The notes below the pieces were generated by a model that made no database searches, was not told the DNA's origin, and saw only the letters and a list, made by a program, of their open reading frames with translations. Below, piece by piece: positions 10,840 to 24,335 of a stretch of DNA of 64,000 nt (positions are counted from its first letter, which is position 1; each line of letters begins with the position of its first letter). Source of the DNA: Cycas panzhihuaensis (Eukaryota > Cycadophyta); the NCBI GenBank assembly GCA_023213395.1, contig CM041465.1, forward strand, positions 170,941,741 through 171,005,740, read 5' to 3'. A program made the position numbers and the translations under genes.

Positions 10840-12640
10840 GGTTAGGTCTCGATGCTCGCCTGGGGGACGAGTCGCGTGGGTGCTGTGCCGGCAGCGCATC
10901 GTCATGGAAACACTCCCGTGGATGGAACACCACCTCTTCTCAAGGGAGGATCGGTCCTCCTTGCTTGAGAAGGCGGGTGTTGCCCCTTTGGGGGCATCGC
11001 CGCAGAAGTCTGGGCAGTCTATGGGAGGTAGGCGGCGAAGGAGGCTGGAGCTTAAACTCCTTCATCGTCTTCGAATGAGCGAATGGCGGTTATGTAAGCG
11101 GATCTAGGGTCCTCTCGGTCGGGTGAGAGGTGGTCTAGCGAGGCTGAAGGTCGGTTTCCTTGTTGGGAGGCGCCTCGCGACGTTGCGAGGGCTTGGGAGG
11201 TTTCTTGAGTCTGCACGGATCTCAATAGCCTCCAAAGCTAAACACCTCGTGATGGCGAGTCGCATGTGGTTGCCCCATCTTGAGGACTTCCACATGCACT
11301 TGGCGGTGCATTGACAAAGATCCTCTTCAACTCCTCGGGCAATGTGGCCTTGGTGGAGTGAAGAAGATCGTGAAAGCGTCGCACAAAGTCGGATTCATCT
11401 CATCGTGACCTTGTTTGAGCGACAAAAGCGCCTTCATTCCGCTCTCGAATGGGCGCTACGTCAAAATAGTTGACGAACTCGTCCACTAGGCTTCTTTGGA
11501 ATGAGGAGATCGAATGGGCGGGGAAGGCGGTGGGAACCACTTGAGGGCATCGCCTGCAAGGATCAGCGGGAAGAGCTTCATCAAGATGTGGTCGTGGGCC
11601 CAATAGTCAATGCACGCCATGGAAAAGGCTGCGCACATGCTCGGTTGGGTCTGCGACGAAGTCCCATCAAATTTGGGGACTTGAGGAGGATGAGGCGGCA
11701 AGTTAGTTCTCAACGCCTCAGCAGACAAGGGCGTCGACCTATAGTCCACGAAAGGGCGTGTCCTTGCACAGGCTAAGGATCGACAACCCGGCAAAGGAAC
11801 GGATGGGGTGTCGGTCCCATCCTCCTTGAGGAAACACCCCTTGTGGGAAGGGGTGCGGGTAGATGTTTGGAAAGGGCGCGCTCCCTTGTCTTGTGGCAGC
11901 GACAGGAGTCGCGGACGTCGGAAGCAGGGGTGAGGGGCCGGGTTTGCCCATATGGGCCACCGTGGGTGGCGCGACCCCATATGGGTGCAACGGGTCCACT
12001 CCATGAGTGGAGGTGGTTTCCTTGCCCCGCCCCCAAGGTTGTGGACGTGTAGCACAGGGGCACGTAAGAGAAGGACCACCGGGTTCGAAATGCGTGGAGG
12101 CGGGTCCTACATGGCTAGCGGCGGCTAGCGGGCCTCGAGGCCTACTAGGGAGCAGCGTGCGCCCACGTTCGGCGGTGGCACGTGCGTTTGGTTTGAGCAA
12201 GGCATACTAACCCCGAGTTGAGGGAAAGATGCGTGGCCGTCCCGAGGAAGTGGGACCACGACTAGGGACCCAAGCGACACTCGCCTTAGGGCCGGGTAGA
12301 CACGGCATAGGGCGTGTGTCTTGTGAGCGGGCGTATCAATCGTCGTAGATGGCGTGGGCATGGATGAGGAAGGCGCCACGTTCGTAGCATCTCCGTTAAC
12401 CATCTAGGAGGCGGTTGGCGTGACGCTCGAAAGTACTCGCCAAGCGCCTCGGCCGCGTCGGCGGGAGGGTATCCTCATAGCCATATGAGGTCGAAGGGAC
12501 TTCAGTAGGGGACCTCAGTGGCTCCTCGTAAGGCTCGCCCGGTGGGGTGGCGGGTCTCACGAGTGGCCGGATCTTCCATTGCATGAGTGGAAGGCTCAAA
12601 ATCTTCGTGGTGGAAATGGTCATCGGGGTAATAGATGGAA
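10840..12640 (-). pseudogene. gypsy gag, array unit 1
   Basis: The best reading comes by comparison with the unit 3 copy. PPQVPKFDGTSSQ, then HILMKLF, GDALKWF and SLVDEFVNYFDV mark the retrotransposon gag domain. A CSIHGKCFHDD-type zinc-binding motif lies near 10905-10935. The N-terminus probably begins near 12623 with a Pro/Arg-rich region. Multiple single-base differences shift the frame here, so as written it is not translatable in full. Confidence 0.7.
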
Positions 12641-12980
12641 TCCTCGCCTCACGGGTGGATTCGGAGCAGACGAAGGGAACTCTTGAGTTCCGAAGTCATG
12701 GCATGGTAGGCCCAATCGGACGGGTAACCTTCCATTGCCAAAACGGGGCTCGACGATGGAATGAAACGCGGCGATTGGTCTTAACAACATGCGGCAAACC
12801 CGCCATAGCGCGAAAGCGTCGCATGCAACGCCTCCATGGCGTTGTTAGAAAAAGCGAAAAGGAAAAGGAAGGAAAGCACGCAAACCCGTTGGGGTTGCCC
12901 AACTCAAAACACAAAATGCGAGCCTACCTAAAGGCAAGAGCACCAACACGAAGGGAAGCGGATCTAGCTCCCTTCTTGGC
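12641..12980 (-). other. array unit 1, leader between PBS and gag
   Basis: Non-coding leader of about 340 bases, nearly identical to 20241-20547 and 27815-28136. No gene is seen. Confidence 0.55.
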
Positions 12981-12999
12981 GGTCCCAGTATGGTCGCCA
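12981..12999 (-). promoter_or_regulatory. primer binding site, array unit 1
   Basis: In the minus sense the bases directly after the LTR end (GCGTTTCA) read TGGCGACCATACTGGGACC. TGG pairs with the CCA end of a tRNA, seven bases would be the acceptor stem, and CTGGGAC fits the start of a T-arm complement. Unit 3 reads CGACCACACTGGGACC. I cannot name the tRNA. Confidence 0.6.
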
Positions 13000-15555
13000 T
13001 GAAACGCTTCCACAGGCAATGATCCAACGCCTGGCGGGAAGGACACAAAACCACAGGCTAATAGGCTAAGAACGAGGATCATACCTCGCGGACGTCCGTC
13101 TTGGCCGGGCCTTGCACGGCTCGCAAGGTGCTGGTTGCTTCCAGTAGCCGCGCAGGCGAGACCCTCCTACCCTTGGGATGGCGGGAAGGGGAAAAGGAAA
13201 CTTCGCCGCCGCTACTTCTCAAGGCAATGAGAAAGCGGCGAAGGTAACCAACCAAAGCGTGTCGCAGTAAGATATGTGCAAGAGCGGCTAAAGGGGATCG
13301 GTCAAAGAATCTCGGACACTATAGTGTGCGAGGTGTAGCAAAGAAAGCGCCACGTAAAGTAAATGTAGAGCAAAAAGCAAGTACAAAATAAATAGTTATT
13401 TCTCTTCCTTTTCCTTATATTTCTCTAACTACCAAAGCAAGCGTAAAGAAAGCGTAAGAGCGAGAAAAGGAGTATGAAGGGTGAGCGGAGAATACGGATC
13501 CGGCGGTTGGGGAGACGCAGTGTCCGTCGCAGTTGCGCTTCCTCCGTCGTCCTCCTCGTATGCGACGTCGGTTACAAGCGGTGATGGGGATCACTTACCT
13601 CCCGAAGCAAATAAGCACTAACTAAAGCGAAATGACGGAAAATAAAGCTCGAAACGGCATATACAAAGGGAAAAAGCATTACAAAGCAAGTGTCGGCCGT
13701 GATGGGTCGACCCTATGCGTCCTCGTCCGAGCAGCTCCTGCCAAGCAAATAAGCGGAATACCTTCCTCTCGAAAGAGAGGCTACGAGATGCCAAAAGATA
13801 TATGTATATATGTTGCGAGTAAAGCGGACTAAGTTAAAAAGATATGGCTAAATGCTAACATGCAATAAAAGAAGCAAAGTCACACGATAAGCATGCCAAG
13901 GTCACATACCACAAACGCACCCCAAATGGGGTTGAGTATAGCCTCGGGATGGCTAACTCACCCACGAGAGGTCTCCACGGGATGTAAGGAAGCGATGCTA
14001 GCATGCGACAAAAAGATCATGGAGCAACGGGTAGCATATGCCAAGGTAAACACTCAACCGATTCTCGGGCTTCTAGCCCTACTTCTTAAGCAAAAGCGGA
14101 AAATAAAGGGGGAGAGGAAAAGGGACGGAACCCTTGGGGAGTAGGGCGGCAATGGGGGCCGGAACCCGCCTAATCTCCCTCAAACCCTCGTGTAACCCTT
14201 TATGCCTGGGTTTGCCCAAGAAATGGCGAAAGAGAAGGATGGGAGAAGAAGGGTGAGTGGAAGAAAAGAATGGGAAACTAAGCCTATCCTCGGGTGACAC
14301 TCTAATAAGCCACAGCTACTATGGTTCCTTGCCTCAACCTAGCTAAGGGAAACCAAGAAAATGCATATATAAAAGGAAGCAAAGAGTTGCAAGTGAAATA
14401 ATACAAAAAACAAGCAAAAACACCAAAGAAGTGACACCAAATACCTCAAATGATGAAGGAGGAGTGCATGTGAGCACTTGGCAACTTGGAGCAGCGGTCC
14501 AAGAGATGCCTATGAAGCAATGTAGCATGTCCCTTGCAAGAGAGAGGAGTGGTGGAGCCTCATGCAAAAAGGTGAGATGGAAATGGTTCCTTGCAATGGT
14601 TTTCTTGGTGCAAAATCCTCTTGGAGGCCTTCAATATGTGTGAGGAGGAAGAGTGCTTGTATTGGAGCTCCGTAGGGGGCGTGATGGCCCTGTATCTCCA
14701 GCAATAGCAGCCCTTGGTGCCTCTGTCCCACAGCTGTTGAAAGGTGTCTCTTGTTCTTGTTCGTTTGCCTTGTCTTTTGTGAAGAAAACTTGAGAGGAGA
14801 GTGAAGTAGAGAGTAGAAAAATTCATTCAATAATGAGGCAAATGAGTCAAAAAAGCGTTTTTATGTCTTGAGTGAAGCAAGTGAACGTTGGGGGGCCTCG
14901 GGCGCCTCCAACTGTTAGAGCCACTGTGGCGATTCATGAAAATCGCGCAGCATCGTCACAGTGTTTCTTTCAAATTTTAAGCGATCGTCTGCGGCAAACT
15001 TGGCAGTCTGGCTAAGTTCTGTGATGCCTTGCTGCCATGCGCAAACTTTGTGGTACCGCTAAGTTCTGTTGATCTGACAATTTGAAAAAGAAAAATGCAA
15101 CCTAAAAGTCATAAAAATCGACTTTTAAGGTAAGAGCAAAATTTGAACATGAATTAAATCAAGCGGGGAAGGCCGAGGCGGTGGGCAAGTACCAAAGCGA
15201 TGCAAAGAGCCTAACTAAGGGTTAAACCGGGCTTAGGAAGGGTTTGCAACATAAGCGGCCTGTGTAATAAGGATAAGCAGTGGCAGAGGCGTCTGAGAGA
15301 CCATGGAGCGTCGTGGGTGGTTGTATGCCATACGGTGTCGCATTGTTGATGAATGCCCCGTGAGTCGTCATAGGCTAAAAGGTGCCGTTAGGCACATGCA
15401 TAATGAACAAGCAATCAAGCAGTGCATATGGGCGGGCACATGTCAATCAAACCATTCCCAATTACCGCGGCGATCATAAGTAAGCAAAGTGAAAACATAT
15501 ACTGCCTGAGCACAGCCGATGCGTCCAGGAGTCCATTCCCAGATGGCGGGAAACA
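13000..15555 (-). repeat. array LTR 2
   Basis: 2556 bases, TGAAACGC to GGGAAACA. Long AT-rich stretches are identical to LTR 1, while GC-rich words differ by small indels. The palindrome block AAACTTTGTGGTACCGC is at about 15044-15060. Confidence 0.85.
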
Positions 15556-16379
15556 CGCTATGGCGTGAGCCTCCTTGCTCGAGGCGTAATGTGATGGCGA
15601 ATCATCAACCAAGAAACATGAGTAGCACATGCATATATATATAAACAATAAAGAGCAGCACGTGGTCCAAGGGTGCGGGCAAGTGTCGTGGTGGGCAGCG
15701 TGGACAAGGGCGGCAGCGACGAGGACAACGTGGGGGCGCCTCTGCGTCGTCTAAACATCGGCGAGCTGAAGTAAGCAAGAAGAACGGGATGCCCCCGTTA
15801 CCAAGGTGTAACGCGAAGTAAGAGGGCATCCGGCAACTAGAGCAAGCATATCTAGCAAGCGGACAGCAGGGGACTTGGGCACGGGCTGGCCAGACAAGCC
15901 TCCACATGAAATGGTGTGCCATGTATGATAGAGGTAGCATGTATGATTCATTTTGTAAATGAGTATTTTTGTATGTTGTAAATGTACATATGAAAATATG
16001 CAAGTATGTGAATGTGTACATGTATATGTTTTGTTGTAAAGTTTTGTAAATATCACGAGTTTTCGTTGTAGATATTTGTTGTAAATATTTTGTTGTAATA
16101 TGCATATGTTTCCTTCCATGTATGGCCATATGTCTAGAGACACACACATCCACCGTGAGCGAGGTGATCGAGAGGTGTGAGGTTAGAGGATAGGCGACAC
16201 GCACGTCCACGAGGGGAGCATAGCGGAATATGCGAAGGAAACCACAAGCACGGGAGGGAGTAACGATACTCCTAAGCGTCGTCCTAGTTGGAGGATGCCC
16301 AAGTAGGAGGACAAAGGTTCCCAAGAGCATCTGAGGAGCAGCGGGTTCCATGAGGAGGAACCGAAGCAAAACCGAAGAA
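15556..16379 (-). other. array unit 2, 3' non-coding region
   Basis: Same content as 7966-8775: blocks homologous to the element 2 sequence on either side of its PMD-aRNH module, no PPT of the AAGGGGG type, and a TGTAAAT-rich patch at 15950-16100. No gene. Confidence 0.65.
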
Positions 16380-16786
16380 ATCCACCTTAAGCGCCATCCT
16401 ACCCATGGTTGGGGAGAATGGAGACGATTTAAAATGGTAGTTTAGGCTCGTTTGAACGAGATCCATCTTAAATTGCCATTCCACCCGTGGTTGGGAGGAA
16501 TGGGAACAATTTAAAATGGTAGTTTAGGCTCGTTTGGGCGAGAATCCATCTTAAATTGCCATTCCACCGTGGTTGGGAGGAATGGGAACAATTTAAAATG
16601 GTAGTTTAGGCTCGTTTAGCAAGGATCCATCTTAAATTGCCATTCAACCCATGGTTGGGAGGAATGGGAACAATTTAAAATGGTAGTTTAGGCTCGTTTG
16701 AGACGGATCCATCTTAAATTGCCATTCCACCGTGGTTGAGAGGAATGGGAACAATTTAAAATGGTAGTTTAGGCTCGTTTGGAGCA
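16380..16786. repeat. 85-bp minisatellite, five copies (unit 2)
   Basis: Five copies aligned with 8776-9200. The CGTTTCGGAGC word that is constant in unit 1 appears here as CGTTTGAACGAG, CGTTTGGGCGAG, CGTTTAGCAAG, CGTTTGAGACGG and CGTTTGGAGC, while the AT-rich remainder of each copy is nearly invariant. Confidence 0.85.
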
Positions 16787-18430
16787 AGAAGAGAGGAAGA
16801 GGTGTGCGTAGACCCCATAAAGGTAGGGGTAGTCACACGTGGGGTAGGAGATAGGTGACAAGAGTAGGGCCCGATGTCGCTAAGCCTACTAGTAAACTCA
16901 CTATGGTCAATCGATGATGAGTGCAGACTGGCGCCTTGGCGATGGATCGCAAGCACTACGAGTAAGAGTGGCTCTAGTCAGGAGGGAGGATCTAGGCGTG
17001 AAGAGAAGAAGTGCCTCTGGAGTGGGCTCGTAGGCGGGCGCCTCACGTGAAACCGCCGGGGGTCGAGAAGGTAAGATAAATGGTCGGTTTAGTTGACTCG
17101 GTTCTAGGCCAATGTAGAATGAGGAAGGCGGGAATATCCGATTGAGATATTCCCCACAGGTGCTCATGCGAAACCGTGGTGACACGTCGAGGAGGGCCCA
17201 TAACCCTCGCTATCCAGATCGTAATCACTCATGATGGCTAAATGGCAAGTAACCACCTCGATAGGGGCAAACCTAACTAGGTTTGGCTCATGACATGGCA
17301 TAGGGCTCGTGATGAAGGTCGGTCTCACGAAACAAAGGTCCCACGGAAGGGTAACCTCCTCGGGATCGCTATCTTCATCATCGAAAGCGACTGGCGGTGG
17401 ATGAGAGGTGTGAGGCGGCATTGGCTCACAGGCGACAACTTTAACTTGTCCTTCATGGACAAATTTAAGTTGCCCCCAACTGCGATGGGCAGTTGCTCCC
17501 ATCTGGTCGAGCCATGGTCGGCCCAACAAGAGGTTGTACTCCACATCGACATCGAGTCGGCAACCCGGCGAAGCAGTTTTCCCTCCTAAGGTGAGGGATA
17601 GGGAGGCGCCCCGGAGGGGACTTCTCGATCCCATCATACCCTTGGCATTTCCAAGGGGACGGACTCAAGCTACTATGCCTGGCTCCTTGAGCATACGCCA
17701 GAGCATAGCATTAGCAGGAGCCATTATCTACAATGGTCCTCTTTACGATACAATCGGGGTGTCAATGGTAATGACGAGCGGGTAATGCAAAAGCTTCTCC
17801 CGCTTCTTTGGGAGATGGGAGATCCCTAGGATCAAATGAGATGACAGTGGCCCATGGGAGGTAGCACCTATCGCATGGATGGAAGCGTCTTGTTGGCCAA
17901 GAGCTTCAAGAAGAAGAGCACGTTGCTCAGGGCAGCTTCTCAAGACATCCATTAAGGACATTCCATGACGGTATAGAGCTCGTCAGCGATAGAAAAGGGC
18001 TTACCCTTCCACATGGGTTGGGTAAGGGCTCTCTAAAGTCGAATCGGCCAAGATTCGGACGGGAATAGTCTTGGGAAGCTGGAATCTCGGAGGAATAGCT
18101 TAGAAGAGGATCAAGGTGAGATGTGGATGAAGAGGCACCTTGCCTCTTTAGCGACTGGGGCCAAGGTTAAGGCATATAACGAGTGGTCTCAAGCAATTGG
18201 ACAACCTTCTTTCCCTTGTAAGCGGGACCATGAAGGTGATGGAGCAGCGGTCGGGGGCGTGAAGGGAAGGTGACCTTCGCACACCCTTCCCTCTACCATA
18301 CGAAGGGCGAGAATGGGAGATCTATCCAGGTCATTGTATCTTTGTTGAACATCGCGACCACGTTCCCCATGTTTGGGAGCGGGTCTCTATGAACAGTGAT
18401 CGAGGTTAGGTCTCGATGCTGCCTGAGGGA
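16787..18430 (-). pseudogene. gypsy protease and linker, array unit 2
   Basis: Homologous to 9201-10839. The active-site block lies at about 17705-17740, but a local deletion of a few bases before AGGAGCCATTATC alters the residues after DNGS. The EYNLLLGRPWLD segment is at about 17510-17550, and the acidic and Arg/Ser-rich linker follow. Frameshifted in several places. Confidence 0.65.
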
Positions 18431-20240
18431 CGAGTCAGCGTGGGTGCTGTGCCCGGCAAAGCGCATCGTCATGGAAACACTCCCCGTGGATGGAACACCA
18501 CCTCTTCTCAAGGGGAGGATCGGTCCTCCTTGCTTGAGAAGACTGGGTGTTGCCCCCTTTGGGGGGCGTCGCCACGAGAAGTCTGTTGGGACGAGTCTAT
18601 GGGAGGTAGGCGGCGAAGGAGGCTGGAGCTTAAGCTCCTTCATCGTGCGCTCGAATGAGCGAATGGCGGAGGTAAGCGGATCTAGGGTCCTCTCAGTCTG
18701 GTGAGAGGTGGTCCTAGCGGGCTGCGAAGGTTCAGTTTCCTTGTTGGGAGGCGCCTCGCGACGTTGCGAGGGCTTGGGAGGTTTCTTGAGTCTGCACGGA
18801 TCTCAATAGCCTCAAAGCTAAACACCTCGTGATGGCGAGTCGCATGGTTGCCCCCATCTTGAGGACTTCCACATGCACTTGAGGCGAAGTGCATTGACAA
18901 AAGATCCTCTTCAACTCCTCGGGCAATGTGGCCTTGGTGGAGTGAAGAAGATCGTGGCGTCGCACAAAGTCACGATTCATCTCATCGTGACCTTGTTTGA
19001 GCGACAAAAGCGCCTTCATTCCGCTCTCGAATGGGCGCTACGTCAAAATAGTTGACGAACTCGTCCACTAGGCTTTGGAATGAGGAGATCGAATGGGCGG
19101 GGAAGGCGGTAGAACCACTTGAGGCGTCGCCACAAGGATCGCGGAAGAGCTTCATCAAGATGTGGTCGTGGGCCCAATAGTCAATGCACGCCATGGAAAA
19201 GCTGCGCACATGCTCGGTTGGGTCTGCGACGAAGTCCCATCAAATTTGGGGACTTGAGGAGGATGAGGCGGCAAGTTAGTTCTCAACGCCTCAGCAGACA
19301 AGGCGTCGACCTATAGTCCACGAAAGGGCGTGTCCTTGCACAGGCTAAGGGATCGACAACCGTGAAGGAGCGGATGGGGTGTCGGTCCCATCCCTCCTTG
19401 AGGAAACACCCTTGTGGGAAGGGGGTGCGGGTAGATGTTGGAAGGGCGCGCTCCCTTGTCTTGTGTGACAGGAGTCATGTTGGACGTCGGAAGCAGGGGT
19501 GAGGGACCGGGTTTGCCCATATGGGCCACCGTGGGTGGCGCGACCCCATATGGGTGCAGCAGGTCCACTCCATAGGCAGGAGGTGGTTTCCCTTGCCACC
19601 CCAAGGTTGTGACGTGTAGCACAGGGGCACGTAAAGAAGGACCACCAATAGGGTTACGGAAGTGCGTGAGGCGGGTCCTACATGGCTAGCTGGCGCTAGC
19701 GAACCTCGAGGCCTACTAGGAACGCAGCGTCGCCACGTTCGGCGGTGGCACGTGCGTTTGGTTTGAGCAAGGCATACTAACCCGAGTTGAGGAAAGATGC
19801 GCGTAGTCCCGAGGAAGTGGGACCCACGACTAGGGGACAAGCGCAACACTCGCCTTAGGGCCCGGGGTAGACACGGCATGGGGCGTGTGTCTTGCAGGCG
19901 GGACGTATCAATCGTCGTAGATGGCGTGGGCATGGATGAGGAAGGCGCCACGTTGCGTAGCATCTCCGTTAACCATCTAGGAGGCGGTTGGCGTGACGCT
20001 CAGTACTCGCCAGCGCCTCGGCCGCGTCGGCGGAGGGGTATCCTCATAGCCATATGAGGTCGAAGGGACTTAGTAGGGGACCTCAGTGGCTCCTCGTAAG
20101 GCTCGCCCGGTGGGGTGGCGGGTCTCACGAGTGGCCGGATCTTCCATTGCATGAGTGAAAGGCTCAAAATCTTGAGGTGGAAATGGTCATCGGGGTAATA
20201 GATGGAATCCTCGCCCTCACGGGTGGATTCGGAGCAGACG
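18431..20240 (-). pseudogene. gypsy gag, array unit 2
   Basis: Homologous to the unit 3 gag over its full length. ACIDYWAHDHILMKLF and LVDEFVNYFDVAPI are visible near 19170-19030, and the zinc-binding region is near 18470-18500. Several single-base gaps break the frame, so no complete product can be read. Confidence 0.65.
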
Positions 20241-20565
20241 AAGGGAACTCTTGAGTTCCCAAAGTCATGGCATGGTAGGCCCAATCGGACGGGTAACCTT
20301 CCATTCTTAGAAGCAGGGCTCGACGATGGAATGAAGCGCGACGATTGGTCTTCTAACAGCGGCAAACCCATGGCCAGCGCGAAAGCGTCGCATGCAACGC
20401 CTCCATGACGTTGTTAGAAAAAGCGAAAAGGAAAGGAAGGAAAGCACGCAAACCCGTTGGGGTTGCCCAACTCAAAACACAAAATGCGAGCCTACCTAAA
20501 GGCAAGAGCACCAACACGAAGGGAAGCGGATCTAGCTCCCTTCTTGGCGGTCAGTGTGGTCGCGG
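20241..20565 (-). other. array unit 2, leader and primer binding site
   Basis: Leader matching 12641-12980. The PBS (20548-20565) is altered: in the minus sense it reads CCGCGACCACACTGACCG rather than TGGCGACC...GGGACC, so priming would be impaired unless this is a consensus error. Confidence 0.5.
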
Positions 20566-23099
20566 TGAAACGCTCTCCACGGGCAATGATCCAGCGCCTG
20601 GCGGGAAGGACACAAAACCACGTGGCTAATAGGCTAAAGAACGAGGATCATACCTCGCGGACGTCCGTCTTGGCCGGGGCGCTGCAGAGGCGCAAGGTGC
20701 TGGTTGCTTCGGTAGCCGCCAAGGCGAGACCCTCCTACCCTTCAATGGCGGGAAGGGAAAAGGAAACTTCGCCGCTACTTCTCAAGGCAATGAGAAAGCG
20801 GCGAAGGGTAACCAACCAAGCGTGTCGCAGTAAGATATGTGCAAGAGCGGCTAAAGGGGATCGGTCAAAGAATCTCGAGACACTATAGTGTGCGGTGTAG
20901 CAAAGAAAGCGCCGTAAAGCAAATGTAGAGCAAAAAGCAAGTACAAAATAAATAGTTATTTCTTTTCCTTTTCCTTATATTTCTCTAACTACCAAAGCAA
21001 GCGTAAAGAAAGCGTAAGAGCGAGAAAAAGAGTATGAAGGGTGAGCGGAGAATACTGGATCCGGTTGGGCCGAGACGCAGTGTCCGTCCGCAGTTGCGCT
21101 TCCTCCGTCGTCCTCCTCGTGTCATGCGACGTCGGTTGCAAGCGGTGATGGGGATCACTTACCTCCCGAAAGCAAATAAGCACTAACTAAGTGAAATGAC
21201 GGAAAATAAAGCTCGAAGCGGCATATACAAAGGGAAAAACGTGCCAAGCAAGTGTCGGCCAAGAATGGGTCGACCTTATCGTCCTCGTCCGACGCTCCTA
21301 AGCAAATAAGCGGAATACCTTCCTCTCGAAAGAGGCTACGAGATGCCAAAAGATATATGTATATATGTTGCGAGTAAAGCGGACTAAGTTAAAAGATATG
21401 GCTAAATGCTAACATGCAATAAAAGAAGCAAAGTCACACGATAAGCATGCCAAGGTCACATACCACAACGCACCCCAAATGGGGTTGAGTATAGCCTCGG
21501 GATGGCTAACTCACCCACGAGAGGTCTCCACAGGATGTAAGGAAACGATGCTAGCATGCGACAAAAGATCATGGAGCAACTGGTTGCATATGCCAAGGTA
21601 AACACTCAACCGATTCTCCGAAGCCTCTCTAGCCCTACTTCTTAAGCAAAAGCGGAAAATAAAGGGGGAGAGGAAAAGGCGGAACCCTTGGGGAGTAGGG
21701 GCGGCAATGGGGGCGGAACCCGCCTAATCTCCCTCAAACCCTCGTGTAACCCTTTATGCGGTTTGCCCAAGAAATGGCGAAAGAGAAGGATGGGAGAAGA
21801 AGGGTGAGTGGAAGAAAAGAATGGGAAACTAAGCCTATCCTCGGGTGACACTCTAATAAGCCACAGATACTATGGTTCCTTGCATCAACCGGCTAAGGGG
21901 AAACCAAGAAAATGCATATATAAAAGGAAGCAAAGAGTTGCAAGTGAAATAATACAAAAAAAACAAGCAAAAACACCAAAGAAGTGACACCAAATACCTC
22001 AAATGATGAAGGAGGAGTGCATGTGAGCACTTGGCAACTTGGAGCAGCGGTCCAAGAGATGCCTATGAAGCAATGTAGCATGTCCCTTGCAAGAGAGGAG
22101 TGGTGGAGCCTCATGCAAAAAGGTGAGATGGAAATGGTTCATTGCAATGGTTTTCTTGGTGCAAAATCCTCTTGGAGGCCTTCAATATGTGTGAGGAGGA
22201 AGAGTGCTTGTATTGGAGCTCCGTAGGCGTGAGAATGGCCTGTATCTCCAACAATAGCGACCCTTGGTGCCTCAGTCCCACAATTTGTTGAAAGGTGTCT
22301 CTTGTTCTTGTTCGTTTGCCTTGTCTTTTGTGAAGAAAACTTGAGAGGAGAGTGAAGTAGAGTAGAAAAATTCATTCAATAATGAGGCAAATGAGTCAAA
22401 AAAGCGTTTTTATGTCTTGAGTGAAGCAAGTGAACGTTGGGGGGCCTCGGGCGCCTCCAGATTAGAACCTGTGGCGATTCATGAAAAATCGGCCAGCATC
22501 GTGTTTCTTTTTTCAAATTTTAAATAGTCGTCTGCAAGAACTTGGCAGTCGCTAAGTTCTGCATGATGCCTTGTATGCATTGCAAACTTTGTGGTACCAC
22601 TAAATTCTTGATGCGACTGATTTGAAAAAGAAAAATACAACCTAAAAGTCATAAAAATCAGCTTTTTAAGGTAAGAGCAAGGGCTGAACATGAATTAAAT
22701 CAATCGGGGAAGGCCGAGGCGGTGGGCAAGTGCAGAAAACGATGCAAAGAGCCCTAACTAAGGGTTAAACCGAGCTTAGGAAGGGTTTGCAACATAAGCG
22801 CCTTGTAATAATAAGGACAAGCGAGTGGCGGAGGCGTCCGAGAGACCATGGAGTCGTCGTGGGTGGATGTATGCCATTCGGGGTGTCGCGTTCGATGAAT
22901 GCCCACCGTGAGTCGTCATAGGCTAAAAGGTGCCGTTAGGCACATGCATAATGAACAAGCAATCAAGCAGTGCATATGGACGGGCACATGTCAATCAAAC
23001 CATTCCCAATTACCGCGATCATAAGTAAGCAAAGTGAAAACATATACACTGCACAAACCTCGTCGATGCGTCCGAGTCCATTCCCGATGGCAGGAAACA
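20566..23099 (-). repeat. array LTR 3
   Basis: 2534 bases, TGAAACGC to AGGAAACA, with the palindrome block AAACTTTGTGGTACCAC at about 22587-22603. Otherwise as LTR 1. Confidence 0.85.
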
Positions 23100-23922
23100 T
23101 CGCCTATGGCGTGAGCCTCACCGCTCGAGGCGTAATGTGATGGCGAATCGCACAACCAAGAAACATGAGTAGCACATGCATATATATATAAACAATAAAG
23201 AGCAAAGACGTGGTCCAAGGGTGCGGGCAAGTGTCGTGGCGGAGCAGCGTGGACAAGGCGGCGGCAGCGAGGACAACGTGAGGGGCCCTCTGGCGTCGTC
23301 TAAACATCGGCGGAGGCCCAAGTAAGCAAGAAGAACAGGATGCCCGTTACCAAGGTGTAACGTGAAGTAAGAGGGCATCCAAGCAACTAGAGCAAGCATA
23401 TCTAATCGACAAAGAATCGGGACTTGGGCGCGGTGGCGGACAAGCCTCCACATGAAATGGTGTGCCATGTATGATAGAGGTAGCATGTATGATTTATTTT
23501 TGTAAATGAATATTTTTGTATGTTGTAAATGTACATATGAAAATATGCAAGTATGTGAATGTGTAAATGTATATGTTTTGTTGTAAAGTTTTGTAAATAT
23601 GTAGGTTTTCGTTGTAGATATTTGTTGTAAATATTTTGTTGTAATATGCATATGTTTCCTTCCATGTATGGCCATATGTCTAACAGGAGCACACACATCC
23701 ACCGTGAGCAGAGGTGATCGAGAGGTGTGAGGTTAGAGGATAGGGCGACACGCACGTCCACAGGGGAGCATAGCGGAATATGCGAAGGAAACCACAAGCA
23801 CGGGAGGGGAATGTGATACTCCCTAAGCGTCGTCTAGTTGGAGGATGCCCAAGTAGGAGGACAAAGGTTCCCAAACTCATGGGAACGCGGGTTCCGCGGA
23901 GGAACCGAGCAAACCGAAGAGA
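23100..23922 (-). other. array unit 3, 3' non-coding region
   Basis: Same layout as the other two units, with a TGTAAAT-rich patch at 23500-23650. No gene and no clear PPT. Confidence 0.65.
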
Positions 23923-24335
23923 AATCCACCTTAAACCGCCATCCTACCCGAGTTGGGAGAATGGAGACAGTTTAAAATGGTAGTTTAGGCTCGTTTGAGC
24001 GAGGATCCATCTTAAATTGCCATTCCACCGTGGTTGGGAGGAATGGGAACAATTAAAATGGTAGTTTAGGCTCGTTTGAACGAGAATCCATCTTAAATTG
24101 CCATTCCACCCGTGGTTGGGAGGAATGGGAACAATTTAAAATGGTAGTTTAGGCTCGTTTCGGAGCAAGAATCCATCTTAAATTGCCATTCAACCCATGG
24201 TTGGGAGGAATGGGAACAATTTAAAATGGTAGTTTAGGCTCGTTTCGGAGCACGGATCCATCTTAAATTGCCATTCCACCCGTGGTTGAGAGGAATGGGA
24301 ACAATTTAAAATGGTAGTTTAGGCTCGTTTGAGCA
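23923..24335. repeat. 85-bp minisatellite, five copies (unit 3)
   Basis: Five copies aligned with 8776-9200. Two junction words are CGTTTCGGAGC as in unit 1; the other three read CGTTTGAGC or CGTTTGAACG. Confidence 0.85.
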
